DNA of 64,000 nt from Asticcacaulis sp. (GCA_024707255.1 JANQAC010000001.1:1116001-1180000); one strand, 5' to 3'; counted from the stretch's first letter, positions 26,255 through 35,304 are shown. Program-made: numbers and translations. Notes: generated by a model from the letters alone, not told the origin.

Positions 26255-26953
26255 CTACTGTTCAGTTATCGTGGCCCAGGCCTTGGTGTCACCGCGTCCC
26301 TTGATGTCCAGTGAGTGGCCATTATCGGCCACCAGGAAGGATTCCCCCACTATATGCCCCGCCGATCCGTTTCCATCAACGTGTTTGTCGCCATAGACAA
26401 TGGATTTATCCATATCCACCACCGCTTGTTCGGTTTTGAGAACGAAATCCGAACCGCCGGCCGCGATCACCACATGCCCCGTCAGGGTAAACTTGTTCGT
26501 AGTCTGGTCAAAGATGCCATTGGCGGCCGAAACCCGGGTCGGATTTTCGACATCACTGCTCTTGAATTCCATGCTGGGCGCCTTGAGCGAGATCGTCGTG
26601 GCGTTCATGCCCTTGCGCACGGCTTCCAGGCCGCTGATCGTATAGCGGTCGCCATTGCCGCCCTGACCATAATAGCGCGGATTGGTGTAGCGGATTTCGT
26701 TCAGATTGCCGTTGTAGACATTCATCGAATTGATAATGGTCTGCGCCACGATCCAGCCGACATTGAACAGGCCGAGCCCGATGATGAGCCCCGGCAGCAA
26801 GCGGCGCAGCAGATGGATCAGGCGCGACCGCCGGCGCACAGCCGCCACCTGCTGCGCCAGGCGGACCCGGCGATCGGCGGCTTCGGCCTCTGCATCTATC
26901 GGCACCGCCAACCCCAGGGGCTGGAGCGGCTCATGAAGGTCCGTCAGGGTCAT
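26255..26953 (-). CDS. lptC: LPS export inner-membrane bitopic protein
   Basis: 232 residues. A single transmembrane helix near residue 50 (LLRRLLPGLIIGLGLFNVGW) is followed by a periplasmic jellyroll (RYTISGLEAVRKGMNATTIS, NGIFDQTTNKFTLTGHVVIA). LptC links the LptBFG transporter to LptA. The cytoplasmic head of about 45 residues is longer than in E. coli LptC, as is common in alphaproteobacteria. It lies 24 bp after rnd. Confidence 0.88.
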   Translation of the reverse strand: MTLTDLHEPLQPLGLAVPIDAEAEAADRRVRLAQQVAAVRRRSRLIHLLRRLLPGLIIGLGLFNVGWIVAQTIINSMNVYNGNLNEIRYTNPRYYGQGGNGDRYTISGLEAVRKGMNATTISLKAPSMEFKSSDVENPTRVSAANGIFDQTTNKFTLTGHVVIAAGGSDFVLKTEQAVVDMDKSIVYGDKHVDGNGSAGHIVGESFLVADNGHSLDIKGRGDTKAWATITEQ

Positions 26954-26977
26954 TAAAAACCTTGGTTCTTTGGCTGG

Positions 26978-27598
26978 TTAAGCCCAGCTATGCGCGAAGA
27001 TATCGCAATCTTCCCAGCCTGCCAAATCGAGTTTGACGCGGTGCGGTAAAAATTCCATTGCGGCCTTCGCCAACTGATCACGGCCTTCGCGCACCAGCAT
27101 GGCGTCGAGCTTTTCCTTGAGCGCATGCAGGTGCAGCACATCGGAAGCGGCATAGGCCAGTTGCTCAGCCGAAAGCGTGGCCTGGCCCCAGTCGGAGCTT
27201 TGCTGCGCCTTGGACAGATCAACCGCCAGCAGTTCGCGGGTCAGGTCCTTCAGGCCGTGGCGGTCGGTATAGGTACGCGCCAGCTTCGAGGCGATCTTGG
27301 TGCAATAGACCGGTGCTGTGGTGACGCCGAGATGCAGTTCGAACATGCCGATATCGAAGCGGCCGAAATGAAACAGCTTGAGCACCTTCGGATCGGTCAG
27401 CAGGCGCTTCAGGTTCGGGCAGTTGTAATCCGGGCGGCTCATGCGCACGACATGGGCATGGCCGTCGCCGGAAGAGAGTTGCACCACGCACAAAGGATCG
27501 CGGCGGAAACGCAGCCCCATGGTCTCGGAATCAATGGCGACGGACGATCCCAGATCGAGCCCGTCCGGCAAATCGCCTTCGTGGTAAAATACGGTCAA
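26978..27598 (-). CDS. rnd: Short RNase D-type 3'-5' exonuclease
   Basis: 206 residues, a DEDD exonuclease domain without the HRDC domains of E. coli RNase D. The catalytic acids lie in VAIDSETMGL (D and E), LFHFGRFDIGMFEL (D) and YAASDVLHLHAL (Y and D), giving the DEDDy pattern. It trims structured RNA 3' ends such as tRNA precursors. It is the first gene of the rnd-lptC-lptA-lptB-rpoN series, a conserved alphaproteobacterial arrangement. Confidence 0.9.
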   Translation of the reverse strand: MTVFYHEGDLPDGLDLGSSVAIDSETMGLRFRRDPLCVVQLSSGDGHAHVVRMSRPDYNCPNLKRLLTDPKVLKLFHFGRFDIGMFELHLGVTTAPVYCTKIASKLARTYTDRHGLKDLTRELLAVDLSKAQQSSDWGQATLSAEQLAYAASDVLHLHALKEKLDAMLVREGRDQLAKAAMEFLPHRVKLDLAGWEDCDIFAHSWA

Positions 27599-27701
27599 AA
27601 CAAAACCTCTTCGCTGGGACGGTTAACGACGCCCCCTGTGCGGTTTGGCCTAATCCCAAAAAATGGAAAGGTCAATTGCGGGCAGGTTTAAAGCTTGTCG
27701 C

Positions 27702-28193
27702 TTAAACCACGCGCCGGTTTTGGGAGAAAGGTTTCCTGATATTACGCCAGCCAATAATCAAAAAGATTGAAGCGACGAGATAAAAGACAGCCAAATGAGA
27801 ATCTGCGATATAGACGCTGTTTCCAATCAAGGTCTGCTCAAATCCGAGGCAAGCTTTCAAAGCCAGCCATCCACCGATAAACCTCAAACCCGCTTCCTGC
27901 CATTCTTCATAATCGGAAATTTGGATGAGGTCGGTTCCAGATGGCAGCATTTTTTTTGCCAGCCACTCAATGCGAACCCAAAGTACCAAAGACGCGACAA
28001 TAATTGTGCCGAGGAGCAGCAACATCGACAGAATTATAACTGCTTCGGGCGATCTGAAACCAAGGCCATCACCTTCCCGCATAACTGTAGTTGCGGATAA
28101 TGCGCCTAACGCGATTTTGGGCGGAAGATAAAGGCACAATATGCCGGTAATCAGCATACGCAATACAAGTTTGGTAAAACAAAAGGGCGTCAC
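27702..28193 (-). CDS. Membrane protein of unknown function, second of a pair
   Basis: 163 residues with about four hydrophobic segments (MLITGILCLYLPPKIALGAL, VIILSMLLLLGTIIVASLVLW, LAVFYLVASIFLIIGWRNI among them). Its start overlaps the stop of the upstream membrane gene by 4 bp, so the two are translated together. Composition is AT-rich for this window. I do not recognise the family. Confidence 0.6.
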   Translation of the reverse strand: MTPFCFTKLVLRMLITGILCLYLPPKIALGALSATTVMREGDGLGFRSPEAVIILSMLLLLGTIIVASLVLWVRIEWLAKKMLPSGTDLIQISDYEEWQEAGLRFIGGWLALKACLGFEQTLIGNSVYIADSHLAVFYLVASIFLIIGWRNIRKPFSQNRRVV

Positions 28194-28723
28194 CGGTCAC
28201 TCTCGCCAAAAGCCGGTTTGGCAAACCAGGTAATTAACGCCTTTAAACCCCCTACAATCGAACGGGACCAGGCAATAAGCGAGACACCCGCAACAGCATA
28301 CAATACGCCACTGATGAGCGTGAATGGTAAAATGCTGCTGAAATCCGGATCATGGCGAGCCATAAGATTGAGAGTCTGGCTAAAAAATTTTGCAGCCGTC
28401 AGAATGAATAGGGCACCAATCGCAGCCACGACGAGGCCCTTCCACTGATCTATATTTAGCCCTTCACCATCAGCCTCCGGCGAAGCGCTAACTATTCTCC
28501 CCGCGATCCAGCCAGCGCCAAACCAGAAAGCTGCCGCGATCAGCGCAGAAAAAATCGCCGCAAATGTCAATGAACCTGCATAGGCCATTGTATTCTTACC
28601 GACCTCAGTCTGATCAGTGATCAATGAAACAATAAGCACTAAGGCATAGTTCAGAACATAAACCAGCATCAGGTAGACAGCGAAAAGCCGGCTGGCGATA
28701 AAGGCTACAATACGCGCGTTCAT
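28190..28723 (-). CDS. Membrane protein of unknown function, first of a pair
   Basis: 177 residues with four hydrophobic segments (FAVYLMLVYVLNYALVLIV, AGSLTFAAIFSALIAAAFWF, LVVAAIGALFILTAAKFFS, LISGVLYAVAGVSLIAW). It overlaps the next gene by 4 bp. The two proteins probably interact in the inner membrane (inference from coupling). Its base composition resembles its partner more than the flanking genes, suggesting they arrived together. Confidence 0.6.
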   Translation of the reverse strand: MNARIVAFIASRLFAVYLMLVYVLNYALVLIVSLITDQTEVGKNTMAYAGSLTFAAIFSALIAAAFWFGAGWIAGRIVSASPEADGEGLNIDQWKGLVVAAIGALFILTAAKFFSQTLNLMARHDPDFSSILPFTLISGVLYAVAGVSLIAWSRSIVGGLKALITWFAKPAFGESDR

Positions 28724-28744
28724 TAAGATCCCCCCTTATTTCAG

Positions 28745-29407
28745 CTACAGCTTGGCGCGCAGGAAAGCCATCATCCGTGTCCAGGCCAGTTCGGAAGCTT
28801 CCGGATCGTAGACTTCCGGGCGCGTCTTGTTGAAGAAGGCATGGTCGGCGTCGTAGCTGTAGACTTCCGGCGGATTGCCGGCCTTCGTCATGGCGGCTTG
28901 GAGATCAGCCACCACGGCGGGCGTCACCCAGTCGTCTTTCCTGCCGAAATGACCCTGGAAGGGGATCTTGATATTGGCCGGATCGGCAAAGGCTTTCGGC
29001 GGCACACCGTAGAAACAGACCGCCGCCTTGAAGCCTTCGAGGCGGGCGGCCGCGCCGATGGTAAGCGCCCCGCCCATGCAGAAGCCCATGACGGCGACCG
29101 ACGGATTGATGGTTTTCAGGTAATCGAAGGCCGCGGCGATATCCTGATGGACCGCACCAGGAAAATCGAGGCCGTCCATCATGTGGCTGGCCTCATCGGC
29201 GTCTTTCGTGATGCGGCCATGATAGAGATCGGGCGCCAGGGCATTGAAGCCCTCGAATTCAAAGCGATCGACGATCGACTTGATATGATCGTTCAGGCCC
29301 CACCATTCCTGAATGACGATAACGCAGTGCCGGCCCTTATCGATATCGGACAGGTAAGCATCGAGATGGCCGCCATCGGGACGGCTGAGAGTGATCATGC
29401 GGCCCAT
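28745..29407 (-). CDS. Dienelactone hydrolase family protein
   Basis: 220 residues. Matching elements are CVIVIQEWWGLNDHIKSIVD, the nucleophile elbow AVMGFCMGGALTIG with cysteine as nucleophile (GxCxG), the acid in FGRKDDWVTP and the catalytic His in YDADHAFFN. The Cys-Asp-His triad is typical of carboxymethylenebutenolidase-like enzymes, which open lactone rings. The physiological substrate is unknown; many genomic copies are general esterases. It ends 22 bp before the membrane pair on the same strand. Confidence 0.88.
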   Translation of the reverse strand: MGRMITLSRPDGGHLDAYLSDIDKGRHCVIVIQEWWGLNDHIKSIVDRFEFEGFNALAPDLYHGRITKDADEASHMMDGLDFPGAVHQDIAAAFDYLKTINPSVAVMGFCMGGALTIGAAARLEGFKAAVCFYGVPPKAFADPANIKIPFQGHFGRKDDWVTPAVVADLQAAMTKAGNPPEVYSYDADHAFFNKTRPEVYDPEASELAWTRMMAFLRAKL

Positions 29408-29484
29408 TTGGCGGCTCCTTTGCGGCTTTGCGGGTCCGTCTTACACCCGAAATGCCGCTATTGGGAAGCCAGCAACCGCGGTGA

Positions 29485-29631
29485 TCAGCGCGCGTTAAGC
29501 GGCTGGCGTGGGCTTTCACTGTCAGCGCGATGACGCGGCGTCGCCATGGCCGAAACGAAGGCGGCGGCGCATTGAGCCGGCGCACAGGCGCGGGCGGCTG
29601 AAATCCAGTTTACGGCGTCAATCTTCTGCAT
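29485..29631 (-). CDS. Possible small protein (48 residues)
   Basis: A short frame, MQKIDAVNWISAARACAPAQ and so on, starts at ATG 29631. A GAGGA ribosome-site-like sequence lies about 9 nt upstream. It falls inside the 383-bp stretch 29408-29790, which otherwise holds no gene before the tRNA. Coding potential cannot be judged by eye at this length, so this is tentative. Confidence 0.3.
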   Translation of the reverse strand: MQKIDAVNWISAARACAPAQCAAAFVSAMATPRHRADSESPRQPLNAR

Positions 29632-29756
29632 GATGCGTATCCTCAGGCGACTCTGCGGCCGCCCTTAATTATGAACCTGTCTTTTGTTTATAGCGGATAA
29701 TTGTCAAGATTCGATGATGAAGACCTGAATCGGGCGTTAACCCTGCCGGGCGGGCA

Positions 29757-29783
29757 ACAAAAAAGCCACCCCAAGGGATGGCT
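29757..29783 (-). terminator. Terminator of tRNA-Ala
   Basis: On the minus strand AGCCATCCC and GGTGGCT form a hairpin around a short loop, followed by TTTTTT. It starts 8 bp beyond the 3' end of the tRNA gene. Confidence 0.75.
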
Positions 29784-29790
29784 GCTTTAT

Positions 29791-29866
<76 letters not shown>

Positions 29867-29992
29867 ATCTCTAAGATGGTCCCGGACCGGGTGGCCCCGT
29901 CCGAGGCGGCGACTTCTAGTTCAGGGTTTGCGGCGACGCAAGCCCTTTTGCGAACTTTTTTGAACTTTTTCACAGGTCTCGCGCGACACAAG

Positions 29993-30021
29993 AAAAAAGC
30001 CGCCGGAACATACCGGCGGCT
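29993..30021 (-). terminator. Terminator of the acidic zinc-ribbon gene
   Basis: AGCCGCCGG and CCGGCGGCT form a perfect 9-bp stem with a 6-nt loop, followed on the minus strand by TTTTTT. It lies 8 bp after the stop at 30029. Confidence 0.88.
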
Positions 30022-30028
30022 TAATCTT

Positions 30029-30520
30029 TTAGCGGTCGTCTTCGTCTTCGCCGGGAAGGCCGTCGATCTCTTCGTCGAAATCGGCGTCCTCGTCGTCTTC
30101 GAGGAAGGGCACGTCATCGGCATCATCATCACCCAGGTCGGCGTCTTCGATGTCCATGTCGACGGCTTCACCGGGCGCACCGACACGGGCCGGATCGGCC
30201 GGATCGAGGTCTTCGTCCTCGTCGATGAGCAGGGCGTCGTCGGTGACCACTTCGTCGATTTCCGGCGTGACGGTTTCCGGCTCTTCGTCTTCGTCGTCCT
30301 CGCCAGCGGTCTTGCCCTTGACCTGATCCTCGGACTCCTCGTCGGTATCTTCATAATCAGGGGCGGTGGTCCGGACGCGCGACCGGCGCGTACGGACGAC
30401 TTCTTCCTGGTCGAATTCAGTGTCGCAGCGCGGGCAGTGCGCCGGGTGTTTGTTCAGGTCGTAGAACTTTGCCGTGCAGTTGGGGCAAACTTGTTTGGTA
30501 CCTAAGGCAGGATCAGCCAC
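30029..30520 (-). CDS. TIGR02300-type acidic protein with N-terminal zinc ribbon
   Basis: 163 residues. Cysteines C12, C15, C29 and C32 (VCPNCTAKFYDL, HCPRCDTEF) form a zinc ribbon. Residues 55-163 are almost entirely Asp, Glu and small residues and are probably disordered. This matches the alphaproteobacterial family TIGR02300, whose function is not established. It diverges from aroA across 126 bp, the usual location for this family as far as I know. A strong terminator ends its transcript. Confidence 0.85.
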   Translation of the reverse strand: MADPALGTKQVCPNCTAKFYDLNKHPAHCPRCDTEFDQEEVVRTRRSRVRTTAPDYEDTDEESEDQVKGKTAGEDDEDEEPETVTPEIDEVVTDDALLIDEDEDLDPADPARVGAPGEAVDMDIEDADLGDDDADDVPFLEDDEDADFDEEIDGLPGEDEDDR

Positions 30521-30646
30521 GAGACGTCCTTCTTTCAGTCTTTAGAAAATTTCGATTGCGTCGGCCCCCTTGCCACTAGATAAGCCTCCTGTCAAAGCCC
30601 CTTTTGCGGGCAGAGTTCATTTTTTCGTTTAAACCGAGACTTTCCC

Positions 30647-31909
30647 GTGTCCAGCCAGCCGAATGCCGTCAGACTTTTACCGCCTAAAGGCAGCTTGACC
30701 GGAAAGATAGCGCTTCCCGGTTCGAAATCGATCACCAACCGGGTATTGCTGATCGCGGCGCTGGCGCGCGGCCGCAGCCACATCAGCGGCGCGCTGAAAA
30801 GCGACGACACCAAATATATGGCGCAGGCGCTGCGGCAGCTTGGCGTAAGCGTGGAAGAAACGGGCGATACCAATTTCGTGGTGACGAGCACCGGCACATT
30901 GACCCCTTCGCCTGAGCCGTTGTTTCTCGGCAATGCCGGCACGGCGGTGCGGTTTCTTACGGCCGCCGCGGCCAATATCACAGGCACCACCGTCCTGACC
31001 GGCGACGAACACATGCAGAAACGTCCGATCGCGCCTTTGGTCGAAGCTCTAAATGCGGCCGGCGTCACGGCCACAGCGCCGACCGGCTGCCCGCCAGTGA
31101 CGGTCACCAGCGCCAGCGGCTTTGCCAATCGCTCGGTCGAGGTCGATGCCAGCCTGTCGAGCCAGTATGTCTCGGCCCTGATGATGGCCGGCACGAAAGG
31201 CGATGCACCGTTCAGCCTGAAGGTCAAGGACGGCGATATTGGCGCACGCGGCTATATCGATATCACGCTTGAATGCATGAAGGCGTTCGGCGCTAACATC
31301 ACGCAAACGGCGCCTCTAAGCTGGGATATCGCCAATACGTCTTACGCGGCCCGTGATTACTGGGTGGAGCCGGACGCCAGCGCCGCCACCTATATCTGGG
31401 GCATCAATGCCTTGCTGGGCACCAGCATCGATATCGGCATAGCACCCGAAGCCATGATGCAGCCCGACGCCCGCGCCTATAACTTTATCAAGCAGTTCCC
31501 CAACCTGCCGGCCGAAATCGACGGCAGTCAGATGCAGGACGCCATCCCCACCATTGCCGTGCTGGCCGCTTTCAACAATCATCCGGTGCGCTTTGTCGGC
31601 ATCGCCAATCTGCGCGTCAAGGAATGCGACCGCATCAATGCCGTGGCCACCGAACTGAACCGCATCCAGCCGGGCCTGGCAGAGGAGATCGGCGACGACC
31701 TGCTGGTAACGCCGGACCGCGGCCTGATCGGCAAGCGGGTTGAAGCCGATATTCATACCTATGCCGACCACCGCATCGCCATGGCCTTTGCCCAGGCCGC
31801 TTTGGTGATCAATGGCATCCGCATCCTTGACCCTGGCTGCACCGCCAAGACCTATCCCGGCTACTGGCGCGACCTGCAAAGCGTCGGCGTGGAAATGACT
31901 TTTGATTGA
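30647..31909 (+). CDS. aroA: 3-phosphoshikimate 1-carboxyvinyltransferase (EPSP synthase)
   Basis: 420 residues from a GTG start. The enzyme joins PEP to shikimate-3-phosphate in aromatic amino acid synthesis. Landmarks are LPGSKSITNRVLLIAALARG, LGNAGTAVRFLTA, GDEHMQKRPIAPLVEAL, NLRVKECDRINA and YADHRIAMAFA. The GSKS and KRPI forms resemble class I enzymes. The alphaproteobacterial class II enzymes I know read PGDKSISHR and RPMGRVL. It is followed not by cmk, as in relatives, but by a toxin-antitoxin pair with its own promoter. Confidence 0.95.
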   Translation: MSSQPNAVRLLPPKGSLTGKIALPGSKSITNRVLLIAALARGRSHISGALKSDDTKYMAQALRQLGVSVEETGDTNFVVTSTGTLTPSPEPLFLGNAGTAVRFLTAAAANITGTTVLTGDEHMQKRPIAPLVEALNAAGVTATAPTGCPPVTVTSASGFANRSVEVDASLSSQYVSALMMAGTKGDAPFSLKVKDGDIGARGYIDITLECMKAFGANITQTAPLSWDIANTSYAARDYWVEPDASAATYIWGINALLGTSIDIGIAPEAMMQPDARAYNFIKQFPNLPAEIDGSQMQDAIPTIAVLAAFNNHPVRFVGIANLRVKECDRINAVATELNRIQPGLAEEIGDDLLVTPDRGLIGKRVEADIHTYADHRIAMAFAQAALVINGIRILDPGCTAKTYPGYWRDLQSVGVEMTFD

Positions 31910-31954
31910 AAGCGGTCGTCGCCTGTGATAATATGACCATAGAACGTGACTATG
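31906..31954 (+). promoter_or_regulatory. Promoter and operator of the toxin-antitoxin pair
   Basis: TTGAAA at 31906-31911 and TAATAT at 31928-31933 are spaced by 16 bp, a good sigma-70-like promoter. It begins over the last codons of aroA. Immediately downstream, CCATAG (31936-31941) and CTATGG (31949-31954) form an inverted repeat with a 7-bp spacer, placed at the expected transcription start. This layout fits autorepression by the antitoxin or toxin-antitoxin complex. Confidence 0.6.
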
Positions 31955-31964
31955 GACAAACATC

Positions 31965-32195
31965 ATGGATGACGCCTCAATCGGTGCCGGTGACTTCAAG
32001 GCCAAATGCCTCAAATTGCTGGATGAAGTGGCCGAAACGCGCCAACCCCTTATCATTACCAAGCACGGAAAGCCTGTAGCGAAACTTATCCCAATGCCGC
32101 CAAAGAAGAGCCTCTTCGGGTTAATGGCAGGCAGCGTGGTTTACGAAGGCGATATCATTTCACCCATAGATGTTGAGTGGGATGCAAATAAGTGA
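31965..32195 (+). CDS. Phd/YefM-type antitoxin
   Basis: 76 residues. The N-terminal DNA-binding and dimerisation fold is visible in IGAGDFKAKCLKLLDEVA and PLIITKHGKPVAKLIPM, the standard Phd/YefM pattern. The C-terminal part (LMAGSVVYEGDIISPIDVEW) is the flexible segment that neutralises the toxin. It ends in a TGA that overlaps the GTG start of the PIN toxin. An inverted repeat in front of it is a likely autoregulatory operator. Confidence 0.9.
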   Translation: MDDASIGAGDFKAKCLKLLDEVAETRQPLIITKHGKPVAKLIPMPPKKSLFGLMAGSVVYEGDIISPIDVEWDANK

Positions 32196-32611
32196 GTCTT
32201 GTTCTGTTGGACACGCATGTCCTGATCTGGACAATCACTCAATCAAATCGCATCGGCCGGCAGACGCAAATATTGCTTGAGCGCGCATCGTCAGATGGAA
32301 ATGTTTGTATCTCCGCCATAACCGTATGGGAAATCGCCATGCTTGAATCCAAGGGTCGGCTTAATCTGGATCGGGATGCGGAAAAATGGCTTGATACCAT
32401 TTTCGATGAGGGCGGCCTTTCGCTCATTCCCCTGGCGCCAGCAATATCTTTTGGCAGCACACGGCTCCCCGGAAGTTTTCATAGCGATCCTTCCGACCGA
32501 ATTATTGTTGCAACAGCACGATATCTTAACGCGCAACTCATTACCGAGGACCAATCCATCCTGGCCTATGCTGGTCAGGGACACGTAAAAGCCGTGAGTC
32601 CAGGTCTGTGA
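32192..32611 (+). CDS. PIN-domain toxin (VapC-like ribonuclease)
   Basis: 139 residues from GTG 32192. The four acidic residues of the PIN active site are present: D7 in LLDTHVLIW, E47 in ITVWEIAM, D102 in SDRIIVATA and D120 in LITEDQSIL. PIN toxins cleave tRNA or rRNA when free of antitoxin. Both junctions are GTGA overlaps: with the antitoxin upstream and with cmk downstream. The toxin is thus translationally linked to an essential gene, which is unusual. Confidence 0.9.
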   Translation: MSLVLLDTHVLIWTITQSNRIGRQTQILLERASSDGNVCISAITVWEIAMLESKGRLNLDRDAEKWLDTIFDEGGLSLIPLAPAISFGSTRLPGSFHSDPSDRIIVATARYLNAQLITEDQSILAYAGQGHVKAVSPGL

Positions 32612-33223
32612 AATCTCCCCTCCTCATAGCTTTTGATGGCCCGGCCGCCTCCGGCAAGGGCACGCTCGCCTCGGTAATCGCCGCTGATTACGGCTTGCCG
32701 TTTCTCGATACCGGCCTGCTGTATCGCGCCGTCGGCCATCTGGCGCACGTCCGCCAGATCGATCCGGCACTTGCCGCCTCATTGATCGACGCGGAAACCC
32801 TGGCCGACGAAGTTTTGCGCGGCCGAGATGCCGGCGAACGCGCCTCTCAGGTGGCCGCCATCCCGGACGTACGGGCAGCCCTCTTTAAATACCAGCAGGA
32901 TTTCGCCAACCAGCCCTCCGGCGCCGTGCTTGACGGCCGCGATATCGGCACGGTCATCGCGCCTCATGCGCCGGTCAAGCTGTTCGTTACCGCCCGTCCG
33001 GAGGTGCGCGCCCACCGCCGCTGGCTGCAACTGGTGAAGCTCAATCCGGACCTTACGGAAGCCGATGTTCTGGAGGATATCCGCATCCGTGATGCGCGTG
33101 ATCTCGTCACGGTCAAGCGCCCCTCTGGAAAAAGCCGCGGATGCGCTCTTGCTAGATACCTCCGACTTGGGTATAGACGCAGCCATCGCAACTGCGCGAT
33201 CCCTTGTGAAAAGCCGTCTGTGA
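32608..33223 (+). CDS. cmk: Cytidylate kinase, frameshifted near the C-terminus
   Basis: Phosphorylates CMP and dCMP. IAFDGPAASGKGTLASVIA is the P-loop, LDTGLLYRAVG the CMP-binding region and DGRDIGTVIAPHAPVKLF follows. The single frame loses homology after IRIRDARD. Removing one C at 33103 restores the expected RDSSRSSAPLEKAADALLL and DTSDLGIDAAIATARSL, ending at TGA 33221-33223 with 204 residues, the normal length. Left uncorrected, the frame runs on to 33270. As the gene is normally important, a sequence error is more likely than a real lesion. The start is GTG, overlapping the toxin stop. Confidence 0.88.
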
Positions 33224-33234
33224 CGCTCCGAAGT

Positions 33235-33277
33235 CTCATGCCAAAAAGTGGCCACCACTTTTTTGGATAAACATGAG
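33235..33277. repeat. Nested palindromic element, copy 1
   Basis: Core arms CCAAAAAGTGG and CCACTTTTTTGG flank a CCA centre, with outer arms CTCATG and CATGAG. It lies 12 bp after the corrected cmk stop. A second element with the same core and trailing ATAAA-like bases follows mscL. It may be a terminator-like repeat family. Confidence 0.6.
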
Positions 33278-33513
33278 GCGTCATCAATGCGTTAAATCCA
33301 ACAGCGGTTTTATTAGAGGCAGCACACGGGACGTCTTCGGGGCTGAAAAGCCTGTGGTTCACCTGATTGGGGCCGGTCATGCACCGCCTCCCAGCAACTA
33401 TTCACAAAATCCAAAGCCGCCCCCCGCGCCCTTTCCCCGTCAAACGCCACGGCCTCACCGGCGTTTCCGGAACCTGAAAGACGGGACACGCGCCAACACA
33501 CAAAAGAGACTCT

Positions 33514-35205
33514 ATGAGCGATTACAATCCGTCGCGCGACGATTTCGCCGCCCTGCTTGACGAATCCATGCACGGCCGCGACATGCTGGAAGGCCAGGTC
33601 ATTCACGGCCTCGTCGTCGGCGTCGAAAAAGAATATGTCATGGTCGATGTCGGTCTGAAGACCGAAGGCCGTATTTCCCTGAAGGAATTCGGCCTCGCTG
33701 ACGGCCAGACCCTGAAGGTCGGCGACACCGTCGAAGTTTACCTGGAACGCGTTGAAAACGCCATGGGCGAAGCGGTCATCAGCCGCGAGAAGGCCCGCCG
33801 CGAAGAAGCCTGGACCCGCCCGGAAGTTATCTTCAACAAGGGCGAGCCGGTCATGGGTACGATCGTCGGTCGCGTCAAGGGCGGCTTCACGGTCGATATG
33901 GACGGCGCTTCGGGCTTCCTGCCCGGCTCCCAGGTCGATATCCGCCCCGTGCGCGATGTCGCCCCGCTGATGGGCAAGGAACAGCCCTTCGCCATCCTGA
34001 AGATGGACCGTCCACGCGGCAATATCGTCGTGTCGCGTCGCGCCATCCTCGAAGAAGCCCGTGCCGAACAGCGCACCGAGCTGGTCGGCCAGCTGGCCGA
34101 AGGCGAAATCCGTGACGGCGTCGTCAAGAACATCACCGATTACGGTGCGTTCGTTGATCTCGGCGGCATCGACGGCCTGCTGCACGTGACCGACATGTCG
34201 TGGAAGCGCGTTTCGCATCCGTCGCAGGTCCTCAACGTCGGCGATGCTGTCAAGGTTCAGATCATCAAGATCAACCCGGATACGCAACGCATCAGCCTCG
34301 GCATGAAGCAACTGCAGTCCGATCCGTGGGATGGTGTCGACTCCAAGTATCCGGTCGGCGGCAAGTTCTCCGGTCGCATCACCAACATCACTGACTACGG
34401 CGCCTTCGTGGAGCTGGAATCGGGCGTTGAAGGTCTGGTTCACGTTTCGGAAATGTCGTGGACCAAGAAGAACGTCCATCCGGGCAAGATCGTCTCCACG
34501 TCTCAGGAAGTTGAAGTTGTCGTGCTCGAAGTCGACGCCTCGAAGCGCCGCGTTTCGCTCGGCCTGAAGCAGGCCCAGAACAACCCCTGGACGACTTCCT
34601 CGGCTCAGCATCCGGTCGGTTCGACGATCGAAGGCGAAGTCAAGAACGCCACCGAGTTCGGCCTGTTCATCGGCTTCGAAAACGACATCGACGGCATGGT
34701 CCACCTGTCGGATCTCGACTGGAACGTGGCCGGCGAAGAAGCCATCGCCAAGTACAAGAAGGGCGATGTCGTCAAGTCCAAGGTTCTGGACGTGGACGTC
34801 GAAAAGGAACGCATCAGCCTGGGCATCAAGCAGCTCGGCAGCGATCCGATGACCGGCGACACCTACCGCAAGGGCCAGAACATCACCGTCACCGTTACCG
34901 AAGTGACTTCGGGCGGTATCGAAGTGAAGTTCGGTGAAGACGACGCCCCGATGTCGGCCTTCATCCGCAAGTCCGACCTGTCGCGCGACCGCAACGAGCA
35001 ACGCGTTGAGCGTTTTGCCGTCGGCGACCGCATCGACGCCCAGGTGACCAATGTCGACAAGGCGGCCCGCAAGGTCTCCGTTTCGATCAAGGCCCTGGAA
35101 ATGGCTTCGGAAAAGGAAGCCATCGAGCAGTACGGCTCGCAGGATTCCGGCGCTTCGCTGGGCGATATCCTGGGTGCTGCCCTGCGCGACAAGGCCGGTT
35201 CGTAA
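33514..35205 (+). CDS. rpsA: 30S ribosomal protein S1
   Basis: 563 residues with six S1 RNA-binding repeats. The repeated [19 protein letters not shown] and [20 protein letters not shown] are repeats 3 and 4; VRQ-type linkers and R(V/I)SLG closures recur. S1 recruits mRNAs to the 30S subunit and is essential in most proteobacteria. The aroA-cmk-rpsA-ihfB order is conserved and seen here, apart from the toxin-antitoxin insertion. A strong terminator follows. Confidence 0.97.
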   Translation: MSDYNPSRDDFAALLDESMHGRDMLEGQVIHGLVVGVEKEYVMVDVGLKTEGRISLKEFGLADGQTLKVGDTVEVYLERVENAMGEAVISREKARREEAWTRPEVIFNKGEPVMGTIVGRVKGGFTVDMDGASGFLPGSQVDIRPVRDVAPLMGKEQPFAILKMDRPRGNIVVSRRAILEEARAEQRTELVGQLAEGEIRDGVVKNITDYGAFVDLGGIDGLLHVTDMSWKRVSHPSQVLNVGDAVKVQIIKINPDTQRISLGMKQLQSDPWDGVDSKYPVGGKFSGRITNITDYGAFVELESGVEGLVHVSEMSWTKKNVHPGKIVSTSQEVEVVVLEVDASKRRVSLGLKQAQNNPWTTSSAQHPVGSTIEGEVKNATEFGLFIGFENDIDGMVHLSDLDWNVAGEEAIAKYKKGDVVKSKVLDVDVEKERISLGIKQLGSDPMTGDTYRKGQNITVTVTEVTSGGIEVKFGEDDAPMSAFIRKSDLSRDRNEQRVERFAVGDRIDAQVTNVDKAARKVSVSIKALEMASEKEAIEQYGSQDSGASLGDILGAALRDKAGS

Positions 35206-35272
35206 GTACGGGCCTCTTAAATCGCTATAATGCGAAGGCACATAAGCGATTTAAGGCAAAGCTAAAAATCAG

Positions 35273-35304
35273 GCCGGAGCCTCTCACGGGGCTCCGGCTT
35301 TTTT
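35273..35304 (+). terminator. Rho-independent terminator of rpsA
   Basis: GCCGGAGCC and GGCTCCGGC form a perfect 9-bp stem around an 8-nt loop, followed by TTTTTT. It lies 68 bp after the rpsA stop. The rest of the 359-bp gap to ihfB should hold the ihfB promoter; I see no clear -35/-10 pair there. Confidence 0.93.

Noticed and set aside
33313..35241. Long minus-strand open frame (642 codons) opposite rpsA
   Set aside because: Arises from the repetitive S1 coding sequence read in reverse; rpsA on the plus strand is unmistakable.
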